Assembly (NCBI GenBank): GCA_965224765.1
Contig: CBDDAC010000019.1
Location: forward strand, 124,001 to 188,000
From: CAZDBA01 sp965224765
GTDB lineage: Bacteria > Planctomycetota > Planctomycetia > Pirellulales > Pirellulaceae
Direction: 5' to 3'
DNA length: 64,000 nt
Shown: positions 27,314 through 36,207 of the stretch, in pieces
Layout of the letters: each line of letters begins with the position of its first letter
Numbering within the stretch: position 1 is the stretch's first letter
Program-made: the position numbers and the translations under genes
Notes under the pieces: generated by a model
What the model was told of the DNA's origin: nothing
What the model saw: only the letters and a program-made list of their open reading frames with translations
Database searches by the model: none

Positions 27314-29506
27314 ATGAGTAATGAAAGCAAGTGCCCTATTATGGGTAGCGCGTCGACTCGACACACTGCGGCTGGCGCATTGTCGAATGCCGATTGGTGG
27401 CCAAACCAGTTGAACCTGAAGATTCTTCACCAAAACTCGTCCGTGTGCGATCCCATGGGTGAAGAGTTTGACTATGCCGAAGAGTTCAAAAAGATTGACT
27501 TGGGAGAGTTGAAGAACGACCTCTTTGCGTTGATGACAGCTTCCCAGGATTGGTGGCCCGCCGACTACGGTCATTACGGCCCCTTCTTTATTCGGATGAC
27601 ATGGCACAGCGCGGGAACTTATCGTGTCACAGACGGTCGTGGTGGTGCCAGTTCCGGCACTCAACGCTTTGCCCCGCTAAACAGTTGGCCAGACAATGCG
27701 AACCTCGACAAGGCCCGTCGGTTGCTTTGGCCAATCAAGCAAAAGTATGGGTGCAAACTTTCCTGGGCAGATCTGTTGGTCTTTACCGGTAATTGTGCAC
27801 TTGAATCTATGGGATTTGAGACCCTTGGTTTTTCTGGCGGCCGAGAAGACGTCTGGGAGCCCGAAAGCGATGTCAACTGGGGACCTGAAACTGAGTGGCT
27901 TGGTGACAAGCGATACACGGGAGATCGAGAACTTGAAAACCCGCTTGGTGCGGTTCAGATGGGATTGATCTACGTCAATCCAGAAGGACCAAATGGAAAT
28001 CCTGACCCTGTTGCTTCGGCTAGGGATATCCGAGAAACCTTTGCTCGCATGGCGATGAATGACGAAGAAACGGTTGCCTTGATCGCAGGTGGTCATACCT
28101 TTGGCAAAGCTCACGGTGCAGCTGATCCAGACCAGTACGTTGGCCCGGAACCTGAAGGTGCCAGCCTCCAGGACCAGGGGCTTGGTTGGATCAACAGCTA
28201 CGGCAGTGGCAACGCAGGTGACACAATCACCAGCGGTCTTGAAGGTGCATGGACGACCGAACCAGCCAAATGGGACAACAACTTTTTTGACAACCTGTTC
28301 GCCTACAAATGGGAGCAAACGAAAAGTCCTGCAGGCGCAACGCAGTGGACGCCCGCCAATGCGGCAGCAGACGCGACCGTTCCAGATGCTCACGATCCAT
28401 CCAAGACGCACGCGCCGGTCATGTTGACCACAGACCTTGCGCTTCGCATGGATCCAGCCTACGAGCCAATCTCGAAACGATTCCATGAGAATCCTGATCA
28501 GTTTGCCGAAGCGTTTGCCAAAGCATGGTACAAGCTAACGCATCGTGATATGGGTCCCGTTTCTCGTTGCCTGGGTTCATTGGTTCCTGCAGAACCACAA
28601 TTGTGGCAGGATCCAATTCCCGCAGTGGAGCACGAATTGATCGGTGAAGGGGAAATCGCTGACCTCAAAGCAAAGGTTCTGGCTGCGGGACTTTCCGTGT
28701 CCCAATTGGTTTCTACAGCTTGGGCATCTGCGTCAACCTTCCGCGGAACGGACATGCGTGGTGGGGCCAACGGGGCCCGGATTTGTCTTGCACCCCAGAA
28801 GGACTGGGAAGCGAATCAGCCCGAGGAATTGGCCAAAGTTTTGGAGACGCTCGGTCAGATTCGATCAGACTTCAATTCCAGCGGCAAAACCGTTTCGCTG
28901 GCCGACGTCATCGTCTTGGGCGGATGTGCGGCTGTCGAAAAAGCTGCCAAGGATGCAGGGCAGGAGGTGACTGTTCCGTTTTCTCCTGGACGCGCTGACA
29001 CGTCGCAAGAACTGACGGATGCAGATTCGTTTGATGTCCTTGAACCTACTCACGATGGCTTCCGCAATTACCTTCGTCCGGACCATAACCGGCCAGCCGA
29101 AGAGTTGCTTGTGGACCGGGCTCACTTACTTACACTGTCGGCTCCTGAGATGACGGTGCTTGTCGGTGGCATGCGGGTATTGAACGCCAACGTAGGTCAA
29201 TCCGAACTCGGTGTGTTTACGGACCGAAAAGAAACACTAACGAATGACTTCTTTGTCAACTTGCTTGACAATAATTTGAAGTGGAAGAAATCCGAGAAGT
29301 GTGATCATTTCTTTGAGGGATGCGACTATTCAAGTGGCGACGTCAAATGGACGGCATCGGCTGTCGACCTTGTCTTCGGTTCTAATTCGCAATTAAGAGC
29401 GATCGCTGAAGTTTATGCCTGCAACGATTCACCCAAGTCGTTCGTGAATGACTTTGTGGCGGCTTGGTGCAAGGTCATGAACCTGGATCGATTTGATCTG
29501 GCATAG
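27314..29506 (+). CDS. katG: Catalase-peroxidase, cytosolic form
   Basis: 730 aa, no signal peptide; starts MSNESKCPIMGSAS, the usual KatG N-terminus. Strongly similar along its whole length to the exported upstream copy, so the pair is a tandem duplication followed by gain or loss of a signal sequence. Catalytic residues: distal Arg94, Trp97, His98 in RMTWHSAGTYR (Thr for the usual Ala), the Tyr in LIYVNPEGPNG, the Met in ARMAMNDEE, and proximal His261 in GGHTFGKAHG. It removes cytoplasmic H2O2. The AAGGAG ribosome-binding site lies 10 nt before the ATG. A strong hairpin terminator follows at 29648. Confidence 0.94.
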   Translation: MSNESKCPIMGSASTRHTAAGALSNADWWPNQLNLKILHQNSSVCDPMGEEFDYAEEFKKIDLGELKNDLFALMTASQDWWPADYGHYGPFFIRMTWHSAGTYRVTDGRGGASSGTQRFAPLNSWPDNANLDKARRLLWPIKQKYGCKLSWADLLVFTGNCALESMGFETLGFSGGREDVWEPESDVNWGPETEWLGDKRYTGDRELENPLGAVQMGLIYVNPEGPNGNPDPVASARDIRETFARMAMNDEETVALIAGGHTFGKAHGAADPDQYVGPEPEGASLQDQGLGWINSYGSGNAGDTITSGLEGAWTTEPAKWDNNFFDNLFAYKWEQTKSPAGATQWTPANAAADATVPDAHDPSKTHAPVMLTTDLALRMDPAYEPISKRFHENPDQFAEAFAKAWYKLTHRDMGPVSRCLGSLVPAEPQLWQDPIPAVEHELIGEGEIADLKAKVLAAGLSVSQLVSTAWASASTFRGTDMRGGANGARICLAPQKDWEANQPEELAKVLETLGQIRSDFNSSGKTVSLADVIVLGGCAAVEKAAKDAGQEVTVPFSPGRADTSQELTDADSFDVLEPTHDGFRNYLRPDHNRPAEELLVDRAHLLTLSAPEMTVLVGGMRVLNANVGQSELGVFTDRKETLTNDFFVNLLDNNLKWKKSEKCDHFFEGCDYSSGDVKWTASAVDLVFGSNSQLRAIAEVYACNDSPKSFVNDFVAAWCKVMNLDRFDLA

Positions 29507-29647
29507 GCCAAGGGATGGCAAGCAGGAAACTACTCCTGCTTCATTCGCAAACGCAAATCGACAAAGCGTCCGAGGTTTGGAAGAACCCAGGTCGCTTAAA
29601 AGAACAAAAGCTCGTTAGCCAAAGGTTGATGAGTTTTTTTAACGAAA

Positions 29648-29686
29648 TTGAAGTGCAAGCGAGGCTCTTCCTCGCTTGCACTTCAA
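29648..29686. terminator. Long perfect hairpin between convergent katG and rsfS
   Basis: TTGAAGTGCAAGCGAGG (29648-29664), a 5-nt loop, and its exact complement (29670-29686): a 17-bp perfect stem. It is preceded by a T-run/A-run and lies between two genes that point at each other, so it probably terminates both. Confidence 0.75.
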
Positions 29687-29738
29687 TCTTTATTGGAAAA
29701 CGGCGATTCTTGATCTCAGTAATCGATCACGAAACACT

Positions 29739-30191
29739 TTAGTTCATTTTGATGTCTTTGAGCGACTCAGTGAGGTCGACTTTTTCTGCGTCGCCCCAAA
29801 GTGCCTCCAAGGCATAAAACTGGCGAGTGTCTTCATCGAAAAGATGGATTACGACTGTGGCGTAGTCCAAGACGATCCAGCGACTCTGCGCATAGCCATC
29901 GATATTCATTCGCTTGTCGTTCAAGTCGTTCTCAAGCTTTTCATCGATTTCTTCACTCATCGCGTGAATTTGTCGGCGGCTGGTTCCCGTCGCAATTACG
30001 AAATAGTCGAAACTGGGAGTATGCTGAGACATATTCAGAACGACTAAATCTGTTCCACCGTTTTCCGCAGCGGTTCGGGCAGCGGCTAGGGCCAATTCAA
30101 GACTGGTGGCACTATTTCGCTTAGTTTCCGACGAATCGTTCACAAATTCTCTTTTCAGGAGGTCACTGTTTTTTTCTGATGTGGTTGTCAT
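29739..30191 (-). CDS. rsfS: Ribosomal silencing factor RsfS (Iojap/DUF143)
   Basis: 150 aa with an extra N-terminal polar stretch of about 25 residues. The conserved core is present: DLVVLNMSQHTPSFDYFVIATGTSRRQIHAMSEEI, then the GYAQSRWIVLDYATVVIHLFDEDTRQFYALEALWGDAE signature near the C-terminus. RsfS binds ribosomal protein uL14 and blocks subunit joining in starvation. Its position opposite katG is not informative; in many bacteria rsfS sits with nadD, which is not seen here. Confidence 0.92.
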   Translation of the reverse strand: MTTTSEKNSDLLKREFVNDSSETKRNSATSLELALAAARTAAENGGTDLVVLNMSQHTPSFDYFVIATGTSRRQIHAMSEEIDEKLENDLNDKRMNIDGYAQSRWIVLDYATVVIHLFDEDTRQFYALEALWGDAEKVDLTESLKDIKMN

Positions 30192-30475
30192 TGTAAAAGT
30201 CTAAGAGCAGCCGACTACCCGTAAGGTTCGGATGATTCAAAATAGTTGTCCGGATTCGGTTGAACCTGCGACAACTTGGCTCAAATGACATGGGGAACCA
30301 GCGATTCTGGTGAGATTTGATTGAAACTCGCTTGCCGGCGGCGCTTTGATGAGGGCTCTTTCACCTGTCGAACCCTCGGGTGATCACCCACAGCTCAGGC
30401 TGCCGCGAGGATTGGGCCTGCCTCTCGATGCGGGCCTGTTTCAATAGCTTCCGTTGGGGAACTACTTGTGGCAGG

Positions 30476-31045
30476 CTATTCCTCTTCGCTTACCGCCGAT
30501 GAGGTTCCCGGGGATTGGGCTTCGCAAGACCAGCAGACCGCGAATCCTTCGTCCACTTGTTCACCGCACGAACAAGTCCATGCGGGGGCAGGCTCGCCTT
30601 CTTCCATTTCCTCCAGCTCAGCCAGGATTTTTTTGGCGTTTTCATAGTCCTCGCGATTGACGATCAAGTTGATTTGGTCTGATGCGTCGATGGAGAAGCC
30701 AAAGGTACCCTCATCGGAGTCCGCAAGTTGAGCGGTGATTCCTGATTCTTTAAGTGCGGCCTTGGCGTGGTTTGCTTGGGACTCTGACAAAAAGATTCCG
30801 ACAGATACGATATCACTCATGGGAAAATCCTCTTCTCGATACGGTCGATAACTATAGTATTTTGGGCGATTGTCCAGGCGTACATGCAACCAGGGAACTC
30901 CACCCCCGGCTGTGCTCAGCCAAACAGGTTTGTCGCTTACGCGTTTTTCCATCTCTTGCCCAAAACTGATCGAGCCGTCATCATCTTTCAGTCGGTATTT
31001 CCAAACGGTGTTTGGTTTTTCGATGCTGGTTTCCAGTTCCCACAT
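30476..31045 (-). CDS. DUF2007-like protein with C-terminal zinc ribbon; extra N-terminal segment, possibly a fusion remnant
   Basis: From residue 76 (MSDIVSVGIFLSESQANHAKAAL) the protein is a DUF2007-like ferredoxin-fold signal domain followed by a four-Cys zinc ribbon (CSCGEQVDEGFAVCWSC). An ATG at 30820 with AGAGGA upstream would start exactly there and is a plausible true start. The preceding in-frame 75 residues, from the ATG at 31045, are also protein-like: MWELETSIEK...WKYRL and WLSTAGGGVPWLHVRLDNRPKYY. From memory these resemble the two ends of DUF6940 proteins with the middle missing, so they may be the remains of an internally deleted gene fused in frame. Function unknown. Confidence 0.6.
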   Translation of the reverse strand: MWELETSIEKPNTVWKYRLKDDDGSISFGQEMEKRVSDKPVWLSTAGGGVPWLHVRLDNRPKYYSYRPYREEDFPMSDIVSVGIFLSESQANHAKAALKESGITAQLADSDEGTFGFSIDASDQINLIVNREDYENAKKILAELEEMEEGEPAPAWTCSCGEQVDEGFAVCWSCEAQSPGTSSAVSEEE

Positions 31046-31083
31046 GCCCCTAATTTAACGGGATTGAGTTCCGTTGCAACAAT

Positions 31084-31302
31084 ATGCCTGATTCTGATAC
31101 AGAACGCGAGCGATTGATCGAGATGGTGCGGAAGGTACAAACCGCAAGTGCCTGTATGGTTGATTTTGACGCGATGCTAAACCGACTGGAAGAAAAACTC
31201 CAGGATAAGGAAATCAGTCGCCTGATTTTTGACCCTCCAGGCGGCACTCCTATCTCGGCAGAGGAGATTGTCGATCGTGCACTATCCAAGCGAAAGAGTT
31301 GA
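31084..31302 (+). CDS. Small colicin/pyocin-immunity-like protein
   Basis: 72 aa, acidic, no signal. The pattern E-R-L-I-E-M-V-R-K-V-Q near the N-terminus, and EISRLIFDPPGGTPISAEEIVDRAL near the end, resembles the E-type colicin immunity family (E....P..SDLIF.P..G...S...IV). No toxin gene adjoins it, so it would be an orphan immunity gene or a regulator with the same fold. It is divergent from the DUF2007-like gene, with starts 38 bp apart. Moderate confidence in the family, high that it is a gene. Confidence 0.55.
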   Translation: MPDSDTERERLIEMVRKVQTASACMVDFDAMLNRLEEKLQDKEISRLIFDPPGGTPISAEEIVDRALSKRKS

Positions 31303-31507
31303 GCGAGCTGTCAAACCACCCCTCCTTCGGGCTCTGCTTGGAAGGATCGAACGCATTGCCTTGAGAAAGTGGAACACACATCAAACCAACGACATTACGT
31401 GATTGCTGTGACTTTCGAGAATCCTCAACTCACTTACAAGATAAACCAAAGCAAAATTTTGTGTTCTGAAAGATAGATGTCGGCCAACATCTCATCTAAG
31501 AGAAAAA

Positions 31508-31609
31508 GGGGTCGGGAGTCTTTTCATTGTTGGGTGACCGAAGTTTATTGATTGCGAGATTAGATTGATTTAACTTTCTCGCATTTGAACAGAAAAGACT
31601 CCCGACCCC
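31508..31609. mobile_element. 102-bp MITE/REP-like unit with 18-bp perfect terminal inverted repeats
   Basis: GGGGTCGGGAGTCTTTTC (31508-31525) and its exact complement GAAAAGACTCCCGACCCC (31592-31609) bound 66 bp of AT-rich sequence. The GGGGTCGGGAGTC motif is typical of sequences flanking REP-associated tyrosine transposase genes. No transposase is present, so this would be a non-autonomous copy or scar. Confidence 0.5.
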
Positions 31610-31847
31610 ATTGGCTTTGCGCCGTCGTCACGGTCACAATCCATTTCAAGTGCTTTATCGCTTGTTTACTCAACCGCCTGACAAAGTGATGCGGTTCATC
31701 TACAAAAAAACGTCCGCAAAGAGATCGTTGGCCTGAGCCTCTCAACGTCTGCGTTCGCTGCTGCGCAAACCAAAAAAGACCAACGACAAAATCTGACGAC
31801 AAAAATATGAAGCCGAAGATCCCGGTCAGGGAACTAAACTCTTACCG

Positions 31848-31880
31848 AAAAAGATCGGCTCAGCCTTTCGAGTCAGCCGC
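31848..31880 (-). terminator. Terminator of the sigma/CsgG operon
   Basis: On the minus strand a CGGCT...AGCCG stem is followed by ATCTTTTT, just after the stop at 31886. The upstream arm region (CCTTTCGAGTCAGCCGC) is shared with the terminator at 38670. Confidence 0.55.
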
Positions 31881-31885
31881 ATGAA

Positions 31886-33976
31886 TCACTTTGGGTGCAA
31901 TTCCAATTGAAACTGAGTAAAGTCAAACCCCTCAGCATGCCAATTCATATTCCACCCCATCAATCCATAGTGCGCCGAGTAGCCGTAAAAATCTCTCACC
32001 TTGAGTAATGCATTGGAGTCGGCACTTGAAAAGCGTTCTACTTTCATGGTCTCAGGATCGAGCCGAATCCATTGAACACCGGGCAAAATCAGCTTCTGCT
32101 CCTGTTTGATGAATCGATGCAATTCGGGAATATCTGCGTGTTTGAACTTCTCAAATTTGATTCCCTTCCTCGCGTCACCAAGACTTCCCCACCGGTCGTC
32201 GTCTTTTTGTTTCGGAATAATGTGGCGTATTGAGTAGCGACGGCAACGAAACAACTCATCGTCTTTCGAGAAAAACGTATCGCGATTATCCATTCCGTGC
32301 GGCGCCACACTGATCTCCATCGGACAATCAAACACTTCCACTTTTCTCTGAGACGGATCGACCAGCAATGGCAAATGCTCATCGGTGAAAAACAAATTGC
32401 GAGACCCCTCAAAAACAGGATGAGCGCGACTGACCAGGAACATCGGCTGTCCGTTGGAGTTCTGTTGATAGCGAGCAATCCACGCAGGAAAAAACGAAGC
32501 CTCGGGATCGCTCCAATCAAACGATTCACCATTCTGCATTGCATGAGTCGCATCATGAAATACATCATGCGTCAGCTTCTTGCCTTCTTTGGCAATCACT
32601 GCACACCAGGCACGGCAATTCTTTCCAAACGAACCGACGGCAAAAATCTTGCCAGGCTTCATGGGGATGATTTGCATACGCCGATTTGCGGGTGGGAGCC
32701 CATGTTCATCGTTGCATACGTGGTTCCAGTCTAAGGTTGTCAGGTCCAGAATTGCGACCCCTTTCAACTGTGAAGCAACCCAGAGATTCTCGCCATCCCA
32801 ACAAACGTCCGAATAAAAAGCATCGGGATCAAGGATCGCTTCTTCCAACAATCCCTTCTCTCGCATGACCAGAACGGCCCCCTTGTTCCACCAAACATCC
32901 ACGGTTCCACAGGCAACCAGATTCAATGAAGCCGACGGTGTATGACGATTGGAAAACGTGTCAAATCGTGTCGCCCATGTAATGCGATCCCCTTTATGTG
33001 CCTTGCCTTGCTGAGACAGATCCACCAACTCATCTGACTCTTTCTGAAATCGTTTCAGGTCTATTTTAACAGGACGCTCGCGAACCACTCCGGCGGTTCC
33101 GCTGTAGTCAATGCTGACAACACCAGGAATTGCCCTCTTGGGCGCCGTCGTTTCCGTTGAATCAGCCACCAGTCCGCTGAGTCGTTCACTCAATGAGTAA
33201 AGGTCTTTTCGAATCGGCTCATACTGCCGTTTCGAAAGTTCAATCCTGTCTGTCGAATAAGGCAAACCGTCATATTCTGCTATCAGTGTCTGCGCATCTC
33301 GCAATAGATCCTGAGCGGCTAGAGAATCAATCTTGCCACGCTGGTGTGGTAGACCTTCGACACTAAAAAGCTTCAATTTAAACTGAGCGAATCGGCCCAA
33401 AATTTGCGATGTCTTTTGCTCCGATGCGACCAATCGTTTAACGAACTTTTCATACTCTTCCTGGCCACGAAACCTGGGCCGACCAAACAATGAAAAAAAT
33501 TCGTTACCCAAAATGCTCCCCTCAGGAATAACTTCGGTAATGAGCCGAAAAATCGAATCGAAATCAACGGAACGACCAACGAATGGTTGAATGATTGCTT
33601 TCAACTGCAGATCGTGTAGACGAAACCTCAATCCAACTTCTGAATCAGAATCCCACAATCCTTTGTCCTGACCGTCTCGAACACGTGGCAAATCCAAAAT
33701 CAATGGACTGACTTGAAAAAAGAAATCTAGTTCGGCTGCATGAATGGTCGAGTTCACCCCCCGAATCAACCAACGAAGATCTGGATCCGTAAAGATCAAG
33801 GAAGTCCGGGAAAGATTCAAAGCCTCCTTGGCAACGATCTTGCGATTGCGAATCAAGTATTCCAGGTGACTCAAATAGGTAGAGTAGGCGTTTTCACGGG
33901 CAAAGATCAATGATTGAATTTCAGGATCACGCGGACTGAGCCTTTGCAGGCGTGACTGATCCTGACAACGCATCGT
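31886..33976 (-). CDS. Long C-terminal part of a CsgG-like envelope protein, beta-propeller-like end (frameshifted from the upstream frame)
   Basis: The open frame runs from 34084, but homologous coding starts only near the junction; an ATG at 33976 (MRCQDQSRL) has GAAGAGG before it and could serve as a start. Helical first half (SPRDPEIQSLIFARENAYSTYLSHLEYLI) and a second half with WD/YncE-like beta-propeller strands (ENLWVASQLKGVAILDLTTLDW, GKIFAVGSFGKNCRAWCAVI, PGVQWIRLDPETMKVERF). The upstream frame ends its last TPR-like helix exactly where this one becomes protein-like, so I read 35016 to 31886 (3131 nt, not a multiple of three) as one broken gene of about 1040 codons. Function unknown; envelope location follows from the upstream signal peptide. 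Confidence 0.65.
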   Translation of the reverse strand, partial: TMRCQDQSRLQRLSPRDPEIQSLIFARENAYSTYLSHLEYLIRNRKIVAKEALNLSRTSLIFTDPDLRWLIRGVNSTIHAAELDFFFQVSPLILDLPRVRDGQDKGLWDSDSEVGLRFRLHDLQLKAIIQPFVGRSVDFDSIFRLITEVIPEGSILGNEFFSLFGRPRFRGQEEYEKFVKRLVASEQKTSQILGRFAQFKLKLFSVEGLPHQRGKIDSLAAQDLLRDAQTLIAEYDGLPYSTDRIELSKRQYEPIRKDLYSLSERLSGLVADSTETTAPKRAIPGVVSIDYSGTAGVVRERPVKIDLKRFQKESDELVDLSQQGKAHKGDRITWATRFDTFSNRHTPSASLNLVACGTVDVWWNKGAVLVMREKGLLEEAILDPDAFYSDVCWDGENLWVASQLKGVAILDLTTLDWNHVCNDEHGLPPANRRMQIIPMKPGKIFAVGSFGKNCRAWCAVIAKEGKKLTHDVFHDATHAMQNGESFDWSDPEASFFPAWIARYQQNSNGQPMFLVSRAHPVFEGSRNLFFTDEHLPLLVDPSQRKVEVFDCPMEISVAPHGMDNRDTFFSKDDELFRCRRYSIRHIIPKQKDDDRWGSLGDARKGIKFEKFKHADIPELHRFIKQEQKLILPGVQWIRLDPETMKVERFSSADSNALLKVRDFYGYSAHYGLMGWNMNWHAEGFDFTQFQLELHPK

Positions 33977-35016
33977 AACCTCTTCACCGCCAGATTCCGC
34001 ACACTGGCACTTCCAGGCTCCAGCAAGAGTGCGGCTTCCAGCAACGAGGCACTCTGAGCAAAATCGCCACGAATCGCAAAACAATCAGCTTGTTCACAAA
34101 GCCACTCAAACTGAGTCTCACTCGAAAGCGCCGCCGTTTGGTCATCGCCTTCGAGCAACTCACCTGGAATTCGACGAAGGTACTCAGACAAAGCGTCAAA
34201 CGACATGACCTCCGGATTGATCGCCTTGAATCCCGAAGCTGTTGTGGCTTTTAGTTTCAACTCAACCTGCAATTCCTCTCGTTCGGACTTGAAAACAAGG
34301 AATTCGCCTTCCAAAAGTAAAAGACCAATTCGATCTACTTTGTCCTTTTTGGAGAGTAGCAACTCCTTTTGAATCAGCCTGGCCTCTTCGATTTCGATCG
34401 CGACCACACCCTGGCGAGCCAAAAATTCCACTTGGCTCAATCGCTGCCAGCCCATTTGAAAATGGTCGTAGTCGTGAACTAGGTTCTTCGACTGAAACGG
34501 AGCAATGCCGACAATCTGTTTGACCTCACCCGCAAATCGATCACGGGTTTTTACGACCTGCTCCATGCATTGGCTCGCAAGCTGCTCAACATCCATCTCC
34601 AGACGTTCCAAGTCGTACACATGAAGCCGCACTCCTAAATCACACTCGCAGATTACGATCTGGACAATACCAGCGTTTGTCGGACTCGATGAAATCAAAA
34701 CCAGTCGATCGGCATTGAGTTTCGCAGCGACCTGTAAACGCTCCGCCCCAGCAGAAACCGAACCGATTCTTCCCAGCTCCAGTTCGCGAATGACTTCATA
34801 CAATCGCTCACGCTCGACCAGCTCGAATCCCTCCTCCGACAACTGGGCAGTCAACAAGTCCGAAACTCCCAACTCCTGTAGATCCGAAGTACAAATCACA
34901 GCCCACCGGACCGGATCTGCCCTTGGATCGGGCTGCGTGGCAACCAAAACGCCGGCCTGAAGATAAACGGCAAGTACCAATAGCCACACACCGGCGTTGA
35001 AGACTGTTCGTTTCAT
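33907..35016 (-). CDS. N-terminal part of CsgG/curli-type secreted protein with TPR-like tail
   Basis: 369 codons. Signal peptide (VFNAGVWLLVLAVYLQAGVLVA), then a CsgG/LpoB/FlgO-like domain in which LLTAQLSEEGFELVERERLYEVIRELEL and LQVAAKLNADRLVLISSS are the recognisable core (about residues 55-120), a middle domain near 150-270, and a TPR-like helix pair (EWLCEQADCFAIRGDFAQSASLLEAALLLEPGSASVRNLAVKRL). After that the frame turns into non-coding sequence (RISHACKGSVRVILKFNH) while the overlapping frame becomes coding, so the gene is frameshifted at about 33975. Last gene of the ECF-sigma operon. Confidence 0.7.
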   Translation of the reverse strand: MKRTVFNAGVWLLVLAVYLQAGVLVATQPDPRADPVRWAVICTSDLQELGVSDLLTAQLSEEGFELVERERLYEVIRELELGRIGSVSAGAERLQVAAKLNADRLVLISSSPTNAGIVQIVICECDLGVRLHVYDLERLEMDVEQLASQCMEQVVKTRDRFAGEVKQIVGIAPFQSKNLVHDYDHFQMGWQRLSQVEFLARQGVVAIEIEEARLIQKELLLSKKDKVDRIGLLLLEGEFLVFKSEREELQVELKLKATTASGFKAINPEVMSFDALSEYLRRIPGELLEGDDQTAALSSETQFEWLCEQADCFAIRGDFAQSASLLEAALLLEPGSASVRNLAVKRLRCVVRISHACKGSVRVILKFNH

Positions 35017-35158
35017 GGAGCTTCCTGTCGATTAGAGTTTTATCTGGCGTGCACAAGGTCTCGCCAATGTCCTATGAATTCGGAACGACGTTTACAGATA
35101 CTTTTCGAAACCAATGGTGAACATACACCAACGGGAAAGCATCACAGCATTGCCTGGA

Positions 35159-35659
35159 TTACTCTTTGATGATCTTTGGGATAATGCGTTCGGCAATATC
35201 AGCGGCAGCCTCTTGCAATGCCTGTTTACCAGCGATCTGCTCTCCCAAATCCACCGCCAATCGAGTTTGGCGATCCACAACGACGATTCGATCGGTCGCT
35301 CTTTCAATCACCTTAACCTCCAATCTCGCCTTGGCAGAAATCAAATCACCAGCTCGAGTGGCGAATTCGCTAACGCCTTCTCCCCGAATGATAAAATCGG
35401 CTTTCTTCTCATTCGCCCGTTCCGAATCAAGTACCTCAAAACCACATTCTTTTAGAATCATCATCATTTCAGTTTCGGAAGCCGGATCAAGAGTGTTTTG
35501 GCCAATGTGCTCTTCTGCGATGGAAACATAAACGGAGGGGAGCTTGCCATCCATCCGTTCCCCCAAACCTTCTTTGATCGAAGCGATTCGGCTTGGCAAA
35601 TCAACTCTCGCAGCGACCAATCGAGCTGCGTTCTTTTTGATCGCCTGAATCACTTCCAC
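35159..35659 (-). CDS. C-terminal part of a CsgG-like protein (frameshifted)
   Basis: 166 codons from an in-frame codon within the overlap with the preceding frame. The protein-like reading can be traced further upstream without a start codon as YLDEIVEKLGVEVIQAIKK, joining the end of the upstream frame at about 35690. It has the second alpha/beta part of a CsgG-type domain (SVYVSIAEEHIGQNTLDPASETEMMMILKECGFEVLDS, then a DFIIRGEGVSEFATRAG stretch and a helix ending IPKIIKE). It is not an independent gene in my reading. Confidence 0.65.
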   Translation of the reverse strand: MEVIQAIKKNAARLVAARVDLPSRIASIKEGLGERMDGKLPSVYVSIAEEHIGQNTLDPASETEMMMILKECGFEVLDSERANEKKADFIIRGEGVSEFATRAGDLISAKARLEVKVIERATDRIVVVDRQTRLAVDLGEQIAGKQALQEAAADIAERIIPKIIKE

Positions 35660-36177
35660 ACCCAGTTTCTCGACAATTTCATCCAGATATCTCCCTTCAC
35701 CGATGCTCCAACGACGCGAGACGTTTCGGTGCCTATGACTTTGGCGACCAGATACAACTGATCTCCAACTTCAAATACGCTCCCTGTCACCAGCAACTTG
35801 GCGCCGGTCAATTGCCCGACCTGAGTCGCTTCAGCGGGATTTACCAATCCCGAAAGACTCAATTCGGCTACTCCAAGCACCTCGTTGAGATCCTCACGAT
35901 CTATCAAAAACAATGCCGGATCGACAACCAAATTGGCAAACATCAGATCAGAAATCTTCTCTCCCATCCCCTCAACTTCATCCCCCCTAGTTTTAAAAGG
36001 CATGATCGCCAGCGGATGCTCAATCATCACAAACTCGTCCTCTTGCTCCGATTCAGCGGCTTGAGTGGTCGCACCTACGCTCGCCTCTTGAGCAAGCAAT
36101 TGCCCTCCACCATTCAGCAGAAAAACCATCGCCAAAGCGATTGCCAAATACTTTCCCCAATCAAATCTATTCATCAT
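35650..36177 (-). CDS. N-terminal part of a CsgG-like secreted protein (frameshifted)
   Basis: 175 codons. Signal peptide (YLAIALAMVFLLNGGGQLLAQ), acidic linker, then a CsgG-like domain: PLAIMPFKTRGDEVEGMGEKISDLMFANLV, IDREDLNEVLGVAELSLSG, and TGAKLLVTGSVFEVGDQLYLVAKVIGTETSRVVG. The true frame leaves after VVGASVKGD; the remaining IWMKLSRNWVWK is an artefact. Together with 35159-35659 it forms one gene of 1019 nt with a single frameshift near 35690. CsgG relatives form outer-membrane pores or lipoprotein activators; role here unknown. No lipobox Cys is visible. Confidence 0.72.
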   Translation of the reverse strand: MMNRFDWGKYLAIALAMVFLLNGGGQLLAQEASVGATTQAAESEQEDEFVMIEHPLAIMPFKTRGDEVEGMGEKISDLMFANLVVDPALFLIDREDLNEVLGVAELSLSGLVNPAEATQVGQLTGAKLLVTGSVFEVGDQLYLVAKVIGTETSRVVGASVKGDIWMKLSRNWVWK

Positions 36178-36207
36178 TTCCTCCCAAAGGAAAAAAGTTC
36201 TATTCGT

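Larger units (their letters stand above)
31303..31885 (+). other. Non-coding region with a small inverted-repeat element
   Basis: No supported gene. It contains the 102-bp inverted-repeat unit listed separately. The plus strand of about 31617-31735 reads without stops (RRHGHNPFQVLYRLF...) but has no start; I do not recognise it. Confidence 0.4.
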
